Shown: one piece after another, positions 1 through 9,284 of the stretch
Layout of the letters: each line of letters opens with the position of its first letter
How positions within the stretch are numbered: position 1 is the first letter of the stretch
Origin: Bacteroidota bacterium
GTDB taxonomy: Bacteria > Bacteroidota > Bacteroidia > Bacteroidales > GCA-2711565
DNA length: 64,000 nt
Direction of reading: 5' to 3'
Assembly (NCBI GenBank): GCA_018816945.1
Contig: JAHIVC010000025.1
Coordinates: 1 to 64,000 of the forward strand
The notes under the pieces: generated by a model
Told to the model about the DNA's origin: nothing
Database searches by the model: none
The model's input: the letters and a program-made list of their open reading frames with translations, nothing else
Program-made: the position numbers and the translations under genes

Positions 1-543
1 CATCGCCAACCATCCTTCATTACGGTATAATACCTCCATAGCAGGGGCAGTCGTAAAAGCATCCATAATATAATTACCCACAAATGGATTTGTACTAACA
101 CTACCATTATCAGATCTGCGAAAATGGGCGTCACCAAAATTAACTTCCATCACCCCAACTTTTACTGATAGGTTTTTCATTAAATCATCAACAAAGTCAG
201 AATGGAAAAAGGGCATTTCATCCATCAATAAATAGCCACCCTTAACCCAGGACTCTGTATGATGACGAGATGAAAGATAGGTAGTAAGGCTAACTTTTAC
301 TCCACGATCTAAATAACCATCAATGGTGAAATTTGCAGTTGGAAGATTTATTCCTTTTCCAAGTTTTATTAATGGGGTAACAGACTCATGGCTTAAAGCC
401 TGATATTGAAGTGCAAAATCAGCTTTCACATTTACCTTTAGTTTATCAAATGCATCACTTTTAATTTTAGTATTTTCAAATTGTTGACTAAAAACGGTAG
501 TTGTAAAAAGCAATACAATAAAAAGCGTATTTATTTTTTTCAT
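1..543 (-). CDS. Porin-like outer-membrane protein, 5' part only
   Basis: An open frame runs leftwards from an ATG at 543 to the window edge, 181 codons without a stop. The first 20 residues form a signal peptide (lysines, then a hydrophobic stretch ending TVFSQ). The mature part alternates polar and hydrophobic residues and is rich in Gly, Thr, Ser and aromatics, with stretches such as FTIDGYLDRGVKVSLTTYLS, as expected for an outer-membrane beta-barrel. I read it as the N-terminal part of a porin-like protein, but the family is not certain. It lies 77 bases downstream of the YceI gene on the same strand, so the two may be co-transcribed. The missing C-terminal end would be needed to name it. 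Confidence 0.6.
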   Translation of the reverse strand, partial: MKKINTLFIVLLFTTTVFSQQFENTKIKSDAFDKLKVNVKADFALQYQALSHESVTPLIKLGKGINLPTANFTIDGYLDRGVKVSLTTYLSSRHHTESWVKGGYLLMDEMPFFHSDFVDDLMKNLSVKVGVMEVNFGDAHFRRSDNGSVSTNPFVGNYIMDAFTTAPAMEVLYRNEGWLAM

Positions 544-620
544 AATCATGTATAATTTAGTTGTTTGTCTTAGTTTAATATACTTAGTCAAAGCATCTAC
601 TCCTTCATTTTATATAGATG

Positions 621-1208
621 CTAATTAATTGTCTTAAATGTGAATTGGAATTTCAGGTTGACATCATCGCCCGTTTTAACTGCACCGAACATAAAAATTG
701 GCGCACTAATTCCAAAGTCCGACATTTTAAGTGGGACAGTTCCTGAAATATCAAATTGTGATTCACTTAAAATCTTACCGACGAAAGGTATTGTGATTTC
801 TTTTTTCTCACCGGCAAGGGCCAAAACCCCCATAATTTCACCTACAAATTGATCCTCTTTTTGCTCAAATGAAATTATTGATTCGAAAGCGAATTCTACT
901 TTTGGAAACTCATCCGCCTTCAAGGCCTTATGAGCCTTCTTGTCCATCACATTCTTATCACTTAAAATTTTCTCAGCGTCACATTGGAAATGAACATATT
1001 TAATCTGTTTATTCTTTAACGCATCGAAATCGATGCTTGCAGTACACACAAAATCATTGGCAATCATCTGCCAGTCGTGCAATGTAGAGTTTCCATCAAT
1101 AGTTAATTCACTCTTCTTGGGTATGATTTGATACTCCTTTTGTGCATAAGTGTTGTGACACATGAAGAGCAAAATAATCAAAGAAATTAGTTCTGCTTTT
1201 TTCATCAT
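621..1208 (-). CDS. YceI family periplasmic protein
   Basis: A 195-residue exported protein with a signal peptide ending near CHNTYAQ (about residue 23). The rest fits the YceI beta-barrel fold: an opening segment with SELTIDGNSTLHDW, a middle VMDKKAHKALKADEFPKVEF segment typical of the family, and an IPFVGKI strand near the end. YceI proteins bind amphiphilic molecules such as polyprenyl lipids in the periplasm. No enzyme activity is implied. The first of two adjacent ATG codons was taken as start. No Shine-Dalgarno sequence is visible. It precedes the porin-like gene on the same strand. Confidence 0.85.
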   Translation of the reverse strand: MMKKAELISLIILLFMCHNTYAQKEYQIIPKKSELTIDGNSTLHDWQMIANDFVCTASIDFDALKNKQIKYVHFQCDAEKILSDKNVMDKKAHKALKADEFPKVEFAFESIISFEQKEDQFVGEIMGVLALAGEKKEITIPFVGKILSESQFDISGTVPLKMSDFGISAPIFMFGAVKTGDDVNLKFQFTFKTIN

Positions 1209-1459
1209 TTTAATGAAATTTAATTTTATCCTACTTATCCATCTATATTTATAGGACTAAATTATTTCATTTTATAATACACATAGACAGATAAGGCTTA
1301 TTTAGAATGATAAAATCACTAATTCATATAAATTCGGTGATAAAAAAAGGATTATTTTTGAAGGATAATGAATTAAAATTGTGACAATTATATTTACATT
1401 TCAGTAGCTGTAAACGCTGTTAATAAATTATCGAATAATTTACTTGTATAAATAATAAA

Positions 1460-1489
1460 AAAAATGCTGCCTTAACAGACAGCATTTTT
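1460..1489 (-). terminator. Rho-independent terminator of the S41 protease gene
   Basis: A 10-base stem AAAAATGCTG / CAGCATTTTT encloses a 10-base loop. Read on the minus strand it is followed by a run of T, which suits the leftward S41 protease gene ending at 1615. Confidence 0.7.
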
Positions 1490-1581
1490 CAATAAAACTA
1501 ATAAATGATATTAAACCTCAGGGTAGAATTCTGAACCCTTGTTTTCAGAGTATAACTCCGAGGAATTCAACCAACTTCTTG

Positions 1582-1607
1582 TCCGCCGAAGCGAACGCGA
1601 AGGAGGA
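1582..1607. repeat. GC-rich imperfect palindrome, REP-like
   Basis: The segment starting TCCGCCGAAGCG and ending GAAGGAGGA is strongly GC-rich within AT-rich surroundings and is an imperfect inverted repeat. Short GC-rich palindromes of this look occur between genes in many Bacteroidota genomes. It lies just downstream of the S41 protease stop codon. Confidence 0.4.
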
Positions 1608-1614
1608 TTGAAAT

Positions 1615-4600
1615 TTAGCGATCAATCTTAAAAGGTTTATGTGTTGGGAACACATAAGGCTTTTCTTTTATTTGTTTCATAAGTACTTCAACAGCTTTCA
1701 TAAGCTGGGTATCGTATCCTTTAGCTAAATCCGTAGATTTTTGTTCAATGATAATATCGGGAGTTACTCCTTCATTTTCAACAACCCAATCTCCTTGTTC
1801 ATTATAAATCCGATAATCGGGTGCAGTCAGACCACTTCCATCCATCAACTCTAAAAACATCGAAACACCAACAAGTCCACCCCATGTTCGGGTACCAATT
1901 ACAGGGCCCATTTTGTTGAATTGAAACTCGTAAGGCAATTCATCGCCTCCTGAACCGGCATAACGATTCGTTAAACAAGCCATGTGGGCTGTAACAGCCA
2001 GTGCAGGAATTTGTTGATCTGCTGAATATCTTCTGGTCCAATATCCATGAGGCTTTTTCAGTAAGCGCTGAAAGAAAATTTCAGGATCAAGCCCTCCCCC
2101 ATTAAAACGGCCATCGATAATCAAGCCTTCTTTTTTCGTTTGTGAATAAAAATATTTTGGGAAATCAATTGCCGATCCTTCATAAGTATCAGGGAAATAG
2201 ATGTATCCAATTTTACCTCCGGAGGCCTTATCAACAGCTTTCCGGTTATCTTCCAACCATTCCATATATCGGATACCTGCTTCGCTGCGCTCAGGTACCA
2301 CCGTGATTGTTCTGGCTCCCTTTTTATCAGGCACATTATTGATCAATAGGTCAATCTGTTTCCCACCTAAGTCAACGAAATAGCTGTAAATATTTTTATC
2401 AGTACTCACCTCAATTCCATTAACAGCCAATAAATATTCGCCTTCTTTTACGTTTAATCCGGGCTTGGCAAGTGGTGGGTAAATTTCTCTTGACCAATCC
2501 GGTTCAAGGTAAATCTTTTTGAATTGATAATGACCTTTGTCAATCTTCCAATCAACACCTAAAACACCAACATTTACACGACTTGCTTCACGCTCCCTTG
2601 GTCCACCATAAACATAGGTATGTGAGGTATTCAATTCACCTATTAATTCTCCAATGATAAATTGAACATCTTGTCGACAAGTTGCCAATTCAATTAATTT
2701 ACCATATTTCACGCGCATTTGATCCCAATCAATACCATGCATTCCTGCCTCATAATAGAAATCACGTTCCATTCTCCATGCTTCATTAAATACAGCTTTC
2801 CACTCTGAGCGCGGGTCAATATTCATTTTTAATTCAGAGAGATTCAAATTATTGCCTTTGCTATTTTTGGCCTTTGAAGAGATGATGCCGATATTCCTTC
2901 CTTTACTGTATACAATGCTTGAACCATCAGCGGAGAGTTTATAATTATTGACTCCTTCAATAACGACTTCCTCTTTTGCCGATTCAAAATTATAGGCATA
3001 AAGTGTGCGTGGTGGTAAAGCCCGATAATCCATTCGATTGAAATCGCCATCTTCGGCATTTAAATAAAACAAATTTCCGTCATTAACAGTCAAATCACGA
3101 TAGTTGCCTCTTGCAACAGGCAATGCTTCTATTCTCCCAACTAATCCATCAAAGTCAATTCGGAACGGGGTATTGACTTTTTCAACTTTTTTTACATTCT
3201 CTTCATCACTTTTATAAGGTAGAATTGACTTCCCATCAGCTTTCAAACTGAGGGCATAAACTCCTGCAATGTCTTTATAAACCATTTCCCATTCTATATC
3301 ACAAAATGTAGGGTCGAAACGTCGGTTTGAAATAAATAACAGATATTCACCATCCTTTGTGAACACAGGGTTGAAATCATTGAAAAGCCCATTGCTTACC
3401 AAATAATTTTTTTTGTTTTCCAACGAATAAATATAAACCTGATATACAAAACTTGAATTCATATGTGAATAAGCAATGTATTTACTATCGGGTGACCACT
3501 GAAAATCATAGATCGGTTTATGATCCAATGAAATATCTACATTTTCGTGTTTTGCCTGAGCTACTTCGGTAATTTTTTTTGTAGCGACATCAATAAAATA
3601 ACATCTTAAAGTTTGATCGGCAAATGCAATTTTTGTTCCGTCAGGCGACCATCTTAATGTATGTCGGTATCCATTTTTATGAGTTGTTAAACGAGCAGCT
3701 TCAGTCTCACCTTTGGCGTCCTGAACATAAATTTCAAACTCACCACTTTCATCGGATATGTAAGCGATTTTTGATCCATCAGGCGACCAGGCAGCATCTT
3801 TGTCTCTTGCACCACAATTATTACTGATATTTCTTATGCTTCCATCTTCGGTCGGTACACTAAAAATTTCGCCTCTTGCATTAATAAGTGCTCTTTTTCC
3901 GGTTGGTGAAATATCAAATCCTTGAATTATATCACTAACATTTTTAATTAAAGGACGAGTTTCAGGGGCATCAGCAAGAATCTCAATAGGTACCTGGCTT
4001 GCTTTGTTAGTTGCTATATCGTATTTCCAAATTTGCCCACCCAATTCATAAACAATGTTCTTATTATCAAATTCAGGTCTTCGAATATCATACTCACTAT
4101 GTTTGGTAAGTTGCTTGGTTTCACCTGTATTGTTGTCAAATGAATAAAGATTCAACACTCTGTCTTTATCAGATACGTAATAGATTTTATCGCCGATCCA
4201 CATTGGCATACGATCGGTACCATCGAAATTGGTGATATTTCTTTCTTCGTCTGTTGCAAAATCATAGATATAAACTTCCTGAGCACGGCCACCTTTATAA
4301 CGTTTCCAGGTTCTGTCTTCACGGCTGGTTTTATTATAAGCGATCTTTGCGCCATCCGAAGAGAAACTTCCTCTTGCGGCATCATACATAATCAACTCTT
4401 CAATCCCTGTACCATCGGGTGAAATCAAAAACAACTTGGTGTAACGGCTGGTGCTATTGCGGCCCGAGCTAAAAATAATTTTGTTTTTTGTTGGATGCCA
4501 ACCGATTACTTCATCTGCCCCGGGATGATAAGTCACCCGACAAATATCCCCACCATTGTTATTCATTACATAAACGTCAGCATTTCCATCAATTTCACCA

Positions 4601-4842
4601 GTAAATGCAATCATGGATCCATCAGCAGAAAAACGAGGATAACGCTCCTGACCATCATCCAAAGTCAATCGAATAGCAACCCCACCGTTTGCAGGGACGG
4701 ACCATATATCTTCACCTGAAACAAATACAATTTGATTCCCATGAATATCAGGAAATCGCATTAATTGTGCTGCTCCCATTGCAGTCATGCTTATCATTAC
4801 AAAGAATAATAAACCCGGAATAAACAATTTAAAAGTTTTCAT
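1615..4842 (-). CDS. Tricorn-like S41 family protease
   Basis: A 1075-residue exported protein with a signal peptide over about residues 1-24. The N-terminal half carries WD40-like PD40 beta-propeller blades, recognisable by repeated SPDGSKIAY, SADGSMIAF and SPDSKYIAY motifs. A helical tricorn-core segment follows, with Ser740-His741 in NTSHTYVYGG, then a PDZ-like stretch (GEYLLAVNGIEV) and the S41 domain with Ser964-Gly-Gly-Asp in YAGSGGDELPY. The order and residues match tricorn protease homologues, where the Ser/His pair and the later Ser and Asp are catalytic. It should degrade peptides in the periplasm. Length is normal for the family. It has its own promoter (4893-4924) and terminator (1460-1489), so it is a single-gene unit. 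Confidence 0.93.
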   Translation of the reverse strand: MKTFKLFIPGLLFFVMISMTAMGAAQLMRFPDIHGNQIVFVSGEDIWSVPANGGVAIRLTLDDGQERYPRFSADGSMIAFTGEIDGNADVYVMNNNGGDICRVTYHPGADEVIGWHPTKNKIIFSSGRNSTSRYTKLFLISPDGTGIEELIMYDAARGSFSSDGAKIAYNKTSREDRTWKRYKGGRAQEVYIYDFATDEERNITNFDGTDRMPMWIGDKIYYVSDKDRVLNLYSFDNNTGETKQLTKHSEYDIRRPEFDNKNIVYELGGQIWKYDIATNKASQVPIEILADAPETRPLIKNVSDIIQGFDISPTGKRALINARGEIFSVPTEDGSIRNISNNCGARDKDAAWSPDGSKIAYISDESGEFEIYVQDAKGETEAARLTTHKNGYRHTLRWSPDGTKIAFADQTLRCYFIDVATKKITEVAQAKHENVDISLDHKPIYDFQWSPDSKYIAYSHMNSSFVYQVYIYSLENKKNYLVSNGLFNDFNPVFTKDGEYLLFISNRRFDPTFCDIEWEMVYKDIAGVYALSLKADGKSILPYKSDEENVKKVEKVNTPFRIDFDGLVGRIEALPVARGNYRDLTVNDGNLFYLNAEDGDFNRMDYRALPPRTLYAYNFESAKEEVVIEGVNNYKLSADGSSIVYSKGRNIGIISSKAKNSKGNNLNLSELKMNIDPRSEWKAVFNEAWRMERDFYYEAGMHGIDWDQMRVKYGKLIELATCRQDVQFIIGELIGELNTSHTYVYGGPREREASRVNVGVLGVDWKIDKGHYQFKKIYLEPDWSREIYPPLAKPGLNVKEGEYLLAVNGIEVSTDKNIYSYFVDLGGKQIDLLINNVPDKKGARTITVVPERSEAGIRYMEWLEDNRKAVDKASGGKIGYIYFPDTYEGSAIDFPKYFYSQTKKEGLIIDGRFNGGGLDPEIFFQRLLKKPHGYWTRRYSADQQIPALAVTAHMACLTNRYAGSGGDELPYEFQFNKMGPVIGTRTWGGLVGVSMFLELMDGSGLTAPDYRIYNEQGDWVVENEGVTPDIIIEQKSTDLAKGYDTQLMKAVEVLMKQIKEKPYVFPTHKPFKIDR

Positions 4843-4892
4843 TTTTTTAAATTTATATTAAACATTATTGAGTTTCAGAAAGGATTAATATT

Positions 4893-4924
4893 CAAAAGTA
4901 TTGATATTATTATGTCTTTACAAA
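4893..4924 (-). promoter_or_regulatory. Bacteroidota-type promoter of the S41 protease gene
   Basis: On the minus strand TTTG (4924-4921) is followed after 20 bases by TACTTTTG (4900-4893). This matches the Bacteroidota primary sigma consensus TTTG-N19-TAnnTTTG. It lies about 50 bases upstream of the ATG at 4842. Confidence 0.65.
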
Positions 4925-5033
4925 AAATATCAATTCAAATTCTTAATTATGGCAACAATTTGTAATAATTCAAAAAATATTTGTAACATTCAACGATCTT
5001 GCTCATCCAAGAAATGTACAAAACAGATTGAAA

Positions 5034-5308
5034 ATGCTAAAAAACTTTCTCATCACTGCTTTAGAAACCTCAATAAGCAAAAGGGTTACTTTGTTATACA
5101 CGAATTAGGCCTGGCCATTGGCCTTACCAGTTTTTTATTCATTTCACTATATGTTTACAATGAACTTACCTATGATCGGATCAATATAAGTCCAATTACT
5201 TTTGCATTGGCAACCTTTGTCGCATTACTCATTGGTTGGTTGGCTATTAGTTTTCAGGCCATTAGAGTAGCACTTAAAAACCCAGTAGAAGCTTTGAAGT
5301 ACGAATAG
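5034..5308 (+). pseudogene. Collapsed MacB-like ABC transporter permease
   Basis: The beginning and end of a MacB/FtsX-type permease are joined with the middle missing. The first ~50 codons resemble the family's N-terminus: MLKNFLITAL from the ATG at 5034, then RNLNKQKGYF and a first membrane helix ending NELTYDR. The next residues, from about 5188, are already the last membrane helix and the terminal NPVEALKYE. Compared with the 788-799-residue relatives at 45.9-53.1 kb, roughly 700 residues are gone. There is also a frameshift at 5061-5063: the codons from the ATG run into GAA ACC, whereas the family sequence RNL continues one frame away, as if one A was lost. It cannot make a working permease. 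It could only survive as a small membrane peptide. Confidence 0.85.
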
Positions 5309-5474
5309 GCCTATTTCGAGCACAACAAAAGTATCTCGGCTGTATATCCATCTATTTGGAAATTAGTCGGGTACTTTTTATTTCCATTCGTTGAAATAGG
5401 ATTCATTTTTATGAGATTTGCCCTTTATTTATATTATATTTAACAATCTGAAAATAACTAGCAATTTTTAAAGA

Positions 5475-6302
5475 ATGGAAATAAAGGAATTACTCAGCCA
5501 ACCTATTATAAGCACTGGTACTGTAAATATTACGATTTATAGCATATTCATAATCTTGATTATCATCATTACAACAGCAATAACGCTACGATTTTTAAGG
5601 ATGATCTTCAAGCGTTTAATTGCAAAAGAAGTGTTGGATCAAGGTCCAAGTTGGTCCGTATACTTAATCATAAAATATTTTATTTGGGTCATCATTATTA
5701 TTGTAACCCTTGATACTATTGGCGTTCAAATTTCCATCTTACTCGCCAGTGTTGCTGCCTTATTGGTGGGTGTTGGTATGGGTATTCAACAATTGTTTAA
5801 TGATCTCGCTTCAGGAATTATTATTTTAATAGAGCGGAATCTCAAAATTGGGGATATCATTCAACTGGACGACGGAACTGTTGGGAGGGTTTTATCTATA
5901 AGACTCAGGACTTCCATGATTAAATCGCGTGATGATATCGTGATGATCATCCCTAATTCAAAATTTGTAAATGACAAAATCATTAATTGGAGCCATTTGG
6001 ACAAAACCACCCGTTTTCATATTAATGTTGGAGTTGCTTATGGCAGTGATGTTTTAAAAGTTAAAAAAGTGCTTTTACAATGCGCTGTGCAAAACAAAGC
6101 AGTCACTTCCAAACCAAAACCATTTGTCAGATTTTTGAACTTTGGAGATTCATCCCTGGATTTTCAATTATTTTTTTGGACTGCCCAGGCCTTTGAAGTT
6201 GAAAACTTGAAAAGTGATTTACGCTTCGCTATAAACGAAGAATTTATAAATAACGACATCCAAATTCCTTTTCCGCAAAGGGATGTGCATATTAAGCAAT
6301 AA
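5475..6302 (+). CDS. Small-conductance mechanosensitive channel (MscS family)
   Basis: A 275-residue inner-membrane protein. Three hydrophobic helices cover roughly residues 15-38, 60-82 and 88-112. The third is the pore helix, with small residues in ASVAALLVGVGMGIQQLFND. The MscS beta domain follows, with IERNLKIGDIIQLDDGTVGRV and IIPNSKFVNDKIINWS, then the C-terminal alpha/beta cage. MscS channels open under membrane tension to release solutes during osmotic downshift. The length is close to E. coli MscS. The gene stands alone on the plus strand. Confidence 0.93.
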   Translation: MEIKELLSQPIISTGTVNITIYSIFIILIIIITTAITLRFLRMIFKRLIAKEVLDQGPSWSVYLIIKYFIWVIIIIVTLDTIGVQISILLASVAALLVGVGMGIQQLFNDLASGIIILIERNLKIGDIIQLDDGTVGRVLSIRLRTSMIKSRDDIVMIIPNSKFVNDKIINWSHLDKTTRFHINVGVAYGSDVLKVKKVLLQCAVQNKAVTSKPKPFVRFLNFGDSSLDFQLFFWTAQAFEVENLKSDLRFAINEEFINNDIQIPFPQRDVHIKQ

Positions 6303-6418
6303 ATGATACTTTGTCGAGGATTTACGATTGATCGTATAATTTAATCCTACTGATCAAAAAATTTAAATAATATTGAATTAAATTCATTTATTAAACGAAA
6401 GAAAAAAAATTGTACCAC

Positions 6419-8047
6419 ATGAAAAAAACGATAATGAGTATTACACTCATGTTGGCAATCAGCCTAAGTCTCATCAGCCAACAATTACCACTCACAGTAG
6501 CCGAAAAATCAGACTATAAAAGCACTTCAACCTATGCCGAAGTCATTGCCTTTATCAAGGATCTTAATGCTTCTCCATCTCAAATGAAAATTGAATACTT
6601 TGCCACAACCACTTATGGCAAGGAACTTCCATTACTCATTATTGCTGATCCTATGCCGCAGGGTCCTGCAGATTTAAAAAACGATAATCGGGTAGTTGTT
6701 TATATTCAGGCAAACATTCATGCAGGTGAGGTAGAAGGAAAAGAAGGCTCTTTAATGCTTGTTCGCGACTTGCTAAACACGAAATATGCATCCATTTTAA
6801 AAGATGTGGTGGTATTAGTCGTTCCAATTCTTAATGCCGATGGTAACGATCAGATAAGCAAAGCAAACCGCACCAATCAAAATGGGCCTGAGAATGGCGT
6901 AGGTGTTCGTCATAACGGGCAATACCTCGACATGAACCGAGATGCCATGAAACTTGAAACGCCCGAATTAAATGGTGTAGTTCAAAATATTTTAAACCGA
7001 TGGGACCCCTCTGTTATGGTTGATTGCCACACAACAAATGGATCTTACTACGAAGAACCGGTGACTTTTGGTTGGGTAATGAGTCCGAATGGCGACTTAA
7101 AAATTAGGAATTTTATGAGAGATGTGATGATGCCGGATGTGCAAAATCGATTAAAAAATGATTACAAAACCGATAATTGTTTTTATGGCAATTTTATCGA
7201 TAATCGAAACCCTGATAAGGGATGGATTTTTGATGCTGCTTCAGCTCGTTACATGACAAACTATATTGGGGTAAGAAGCCGCATGGCGATTTTGAATGAA
7301 AACTATGTACACGCCGACTATAAAGCCAGGGTTTTGGGTTCGTATAATTTACTAAAATCAATTTTAGATTATTCTGCAAAAAACAAAACCTTAATTAATA
7401 AACAAATTTCGGATGCCGATGAAAGAACCATTGCTAAAGGTAATAATCCTGACAAAGATTCGAAATTTGCTATTGAATATAAACCAACTCCTACACCTAA
7501 AGATGTTACAATCAAATCATATACAGTGGAAGAGTATAAGGATGAAAACGGGAGAACAAGATATCGACCTACGGATATCAAAAAAACGGTAACAGTGCCT
7601 TATCTTGCAGAATATATTGCCACAAAGGAAGTAAATACTCCTTACGCCTACGTTCTGTTGCATCCTGATGTAAAAGTCCTGAACAATTTGAAAGCTCATG
7701 GTATTAAAGTCGAGAAACTAAATAAAACCACTAAACTTGAGGTGGAACGATTTAAAATCAATGAGATCATTGGAGGACCAAATTTGAATCAAGGGCATTA
7801 TAATACACTGCTTAAGGGTGAATTTGTTACCGATAATTTAGATTTTGAGGCAGGAACCTACATTGTGAGAACAGGTCAAAAACTAGGAAATTTAGTTGCC
7901 TATCTTTTAGAACCCGAATCAGATGATGGATTATTGTACTGGAATTACTTTGATAAATACCTGGCACCGCAATGGGGAAGAAATTATTTCCCTTACCCTG
8001 TTTTTAAGGTCATGAAAAAAACAGAACTTCCAACAATAAAAATTTGA
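6419..8047 (+). CDS. M14 family zinc carboxypeptidase, exported
   Basis: A 542-residue protein with a signal peptide (first ~22 residues, MKKTIMSITL...). The ATG at 6419 is preferred over a TTG nine bases upstream because it starts directly at the positively charged signal-peptide end. Zinc ligands typical of M14 peptidases are visible: His101 and Glu104 in NIHAGEVEGKE, and His204 in DCHTTNG. The conserved LNADGNDQ and NRDAMKLETPE segments lie between them. It should trim peptides in the periplasm or outside. The C-terminal ~200 residues are outside the catalytic domain and have no fold I recognise. The disrupted LOG-family gene starts 23 bases downstream and may share its transcript. Confidence 0.9.
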   Translation: MKKTIMSITLMLAISLSLISQQLPLTVAEKSDYKSTSTYAEVIAFIKDLNASPSQMKIEYFATTTYGKELPLLIIADPMPQGPADLKNDNRVVVYIQANIHAGEVEGKEGSLMLVRDLLNTKYASILKDVVVLVVPILNADGNDQISKANRTNQNGPENGVGVRHNGQYLDMNRDAMKLETPELNGVVQNILNRWDPSVMVDCHTTNGSYYEEPVTFGWVMSPNGDLKIRNFMRDVMMPDVQNRLKNDYKTDNCFYGNFIDNRNPDKGWIFDAASARYMTNYIGVRSRMAILNENYVHADYKARVLGSYNLLKSILDYSAKNKTLINKQISDADERTIAKGNNPDKDSKFAIEYKPTPTPKDVTIKSYTVEEYKDENGRTRYRPTDIKKTVTVPYLAEYIATKEVNTPYAYVLLHPDVKVLNNLKAHGIKVEKLNKTTKLEVERFKINEIIGGPNLNQGHYNTLLKGEFVTDNLDFEAGTYIVRTGQKLGNLVAYLLEPESDDGLLYWNYFDKYLAPQWGRNYFPYPVFKVMKKTELPTIKI

Positions 8048-8070
8048 TTGTATTCATTTACACAAAAAAG

Positions 8071-8664
8071 ATGAAAAAAATTTGTGTTTTTTTGGGTTAG
8101 AGCTATGGAAACAATAACATATATGTTGAGTCTGTAAAAAAACTTAGCGAAATATTTATCAAGAATAATTTTGTACTAGTTTATGGTGGGGCGAAGGTTG
8201 GATTAATGGGCAAATTAGCTGATCTAATCCTTGGTTCAGGGGGAAAGGTTATTGGCATAATTCCTAAATTTTTAATTGATAAAGAAGTTGCACATAATGG
8301 ATTAACCAAACTTATTGAAGTTGATTCAATGCATGAACGTAAATCATTAATGCAGATGGAATCTGATGCATTTATCGCATTACCAGGAGGATTAGGAACA
8401 ACAGAAGAGATTTTTGAAATGATCACATGGGGACAATTAAACATACATCAAAAACCTTGTGCTCTTTTAAATATTAATGGGTTTTATGATTTTATGAATG
8501 ATTATTTAGATAATGCAGTAAATGAAGGGTTCATCGAAAAAGAGTTTAAAAATATGATTATTATTGAACATGACCCAAATAAAATAATTCAAAGATTTTT
8601 AAACTATGTTCATCCTAAAATTGACAAGGCAAAAATTGCGCTGACGAAAAATATTGTGATCTAA
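8071..8664 (+). pseudogene. LOG-family (YvdD-like) gene with in-frame TAG at codon 10
   Basis: From the ATG at 8071 the frame reads MKKICVFLG, then TAG (8098-8100), then SYGNN and on through a complete LOG-family Rossmann protein: VYGGAKVGLMG, MHERKSLM and the signature PGGLGTTEEIFE. The stop falls in the conserved GSS nucleotide-binding loop, where Ser is expected. Read through, the protein would be about 197 residues, the normal family length. LOG proteins release cytokinin-type bases or AMP from nucleotides. The next in-frame start (8206) would drop the first strand and binding loop. The rest of the frame is intact, so this is either a very young pseudogene, a sequencing error or, least likely, readthrough. 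Confidence 0.8.
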
Positions 8665-8786
8665 GATTTTTTTCAAAAGAGAAATCATAATTAAAGGTCA
8701 ACAAAAACTACAGAACATATTGTATTAAAAATACAAAAATTGAAAGCGATGAGATATATTAACTGATTATTAAGTAGAACTATAAT

Positions 8787-9227
8787 ATGAGAAATAAAAT
8801 GGAAAGACCCATGGTTGGAATCGGAATAATAATTGAAAATACAGAGCATAAAATTCTCATTGGTAAAAGGAAAGGAAGTCATTCTCCTTTTTATTCTATT
8901 CCGGGAGGACATATTGAATTAGGGGAAACCTTCGAACAATCTGCCATTAAGGAAGTTTTTGAAGAAACTGGATTGATAGTACAGTCACCTAAAGTAATTG
9001 CTGTCACAAATAACTTAAGGACTTATAAAAATGAAAAGAAACATTATATATCAGTTATTCTATATACAAACCGGTTCGAAGGAACAGCAAAAGTGTTAGA
9101 AAAAAACAAATGCGAGTTTTGGGAATGGTTTGAACCCACAAAAGTACCTGATCCACATTTTGATGCAAGTGAATTTGCGATTGAATGTTTTATTAAGAAC
9201 CAGTTTTACATTCCAGATCAACATTAA
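8787..9227 (+). CDS. Nudix hydrolase, NUDT15-like
   Basis: A 146-residue cytoplasmic protein. The Nudix box spans about residues 41-63: GHIELGE, seven residues, then KEVFEETGL. The consensus arginine of REUXEE is lysine here (Lys55), while the glutamates that bind magnesium (Glu56, Glu59, Glu60) are kept. The GKRKGSHSPFYSIPGGH lead-in and the ECEFWEWF-like segment (KCEFWEWFEP) resemble the NUDT15/MTH1-type branch, which hydrolyses nucleoside triphosphates. The substrate cannot be set from sequence. A second possible start is the ATG at 8799. Confidence 0.88.
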   Translation: MRNKMERPMVGIGIIIENTEHKILIGKRKGSHSPFYSIPGGHIELGETFEQSAIKEVFEETGLIVQSPKVIAVTNNLRTYKNEKKHYISVILYTNRFEGTAKVLEKNKCEFWEWFEPTKVPDPHFDASEFAIECFIKNQFYIPDQH

Positions 9228-9284
9228 CTCATTAAAACAATATTTAACGATTAACAAATTATTACTAAGCATACATAAAATTTA

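Larger units (their letters stand above)
1209..1614. other. Intergenic region between YceI and S41 protease genes
   Basis: This 406-base gap is AT-rich and holds no credible gene. It contains the terminator hairpin at 1460-1489 and a GC-rich repeat at 1582-1607. The promoter of the YceI gene should lie in its left part, but I found no convincing TAnnTTTG element on the minus strand. Confidence 0.6.

Noticed and set aside
5310-5400. Inverted CCTATTTC / GAAATAGG pair after the permease pseudogene, considered as ends of a small mobile element
   Set aside because: Arms are only 8 bases, 75 bases apart, without target-site duplication. Chance is likely in AT-rich DNA.
8071-8664. Programmed recoding (TAG as an amino acid) in the LOG-family gene
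   Set aside because: Other genes in the window use TAG as a normal stop (for example uses at 8 kb aside, the cyclase gene ends in TAG), and no recoding signal is seen. A point mutation is simpler.
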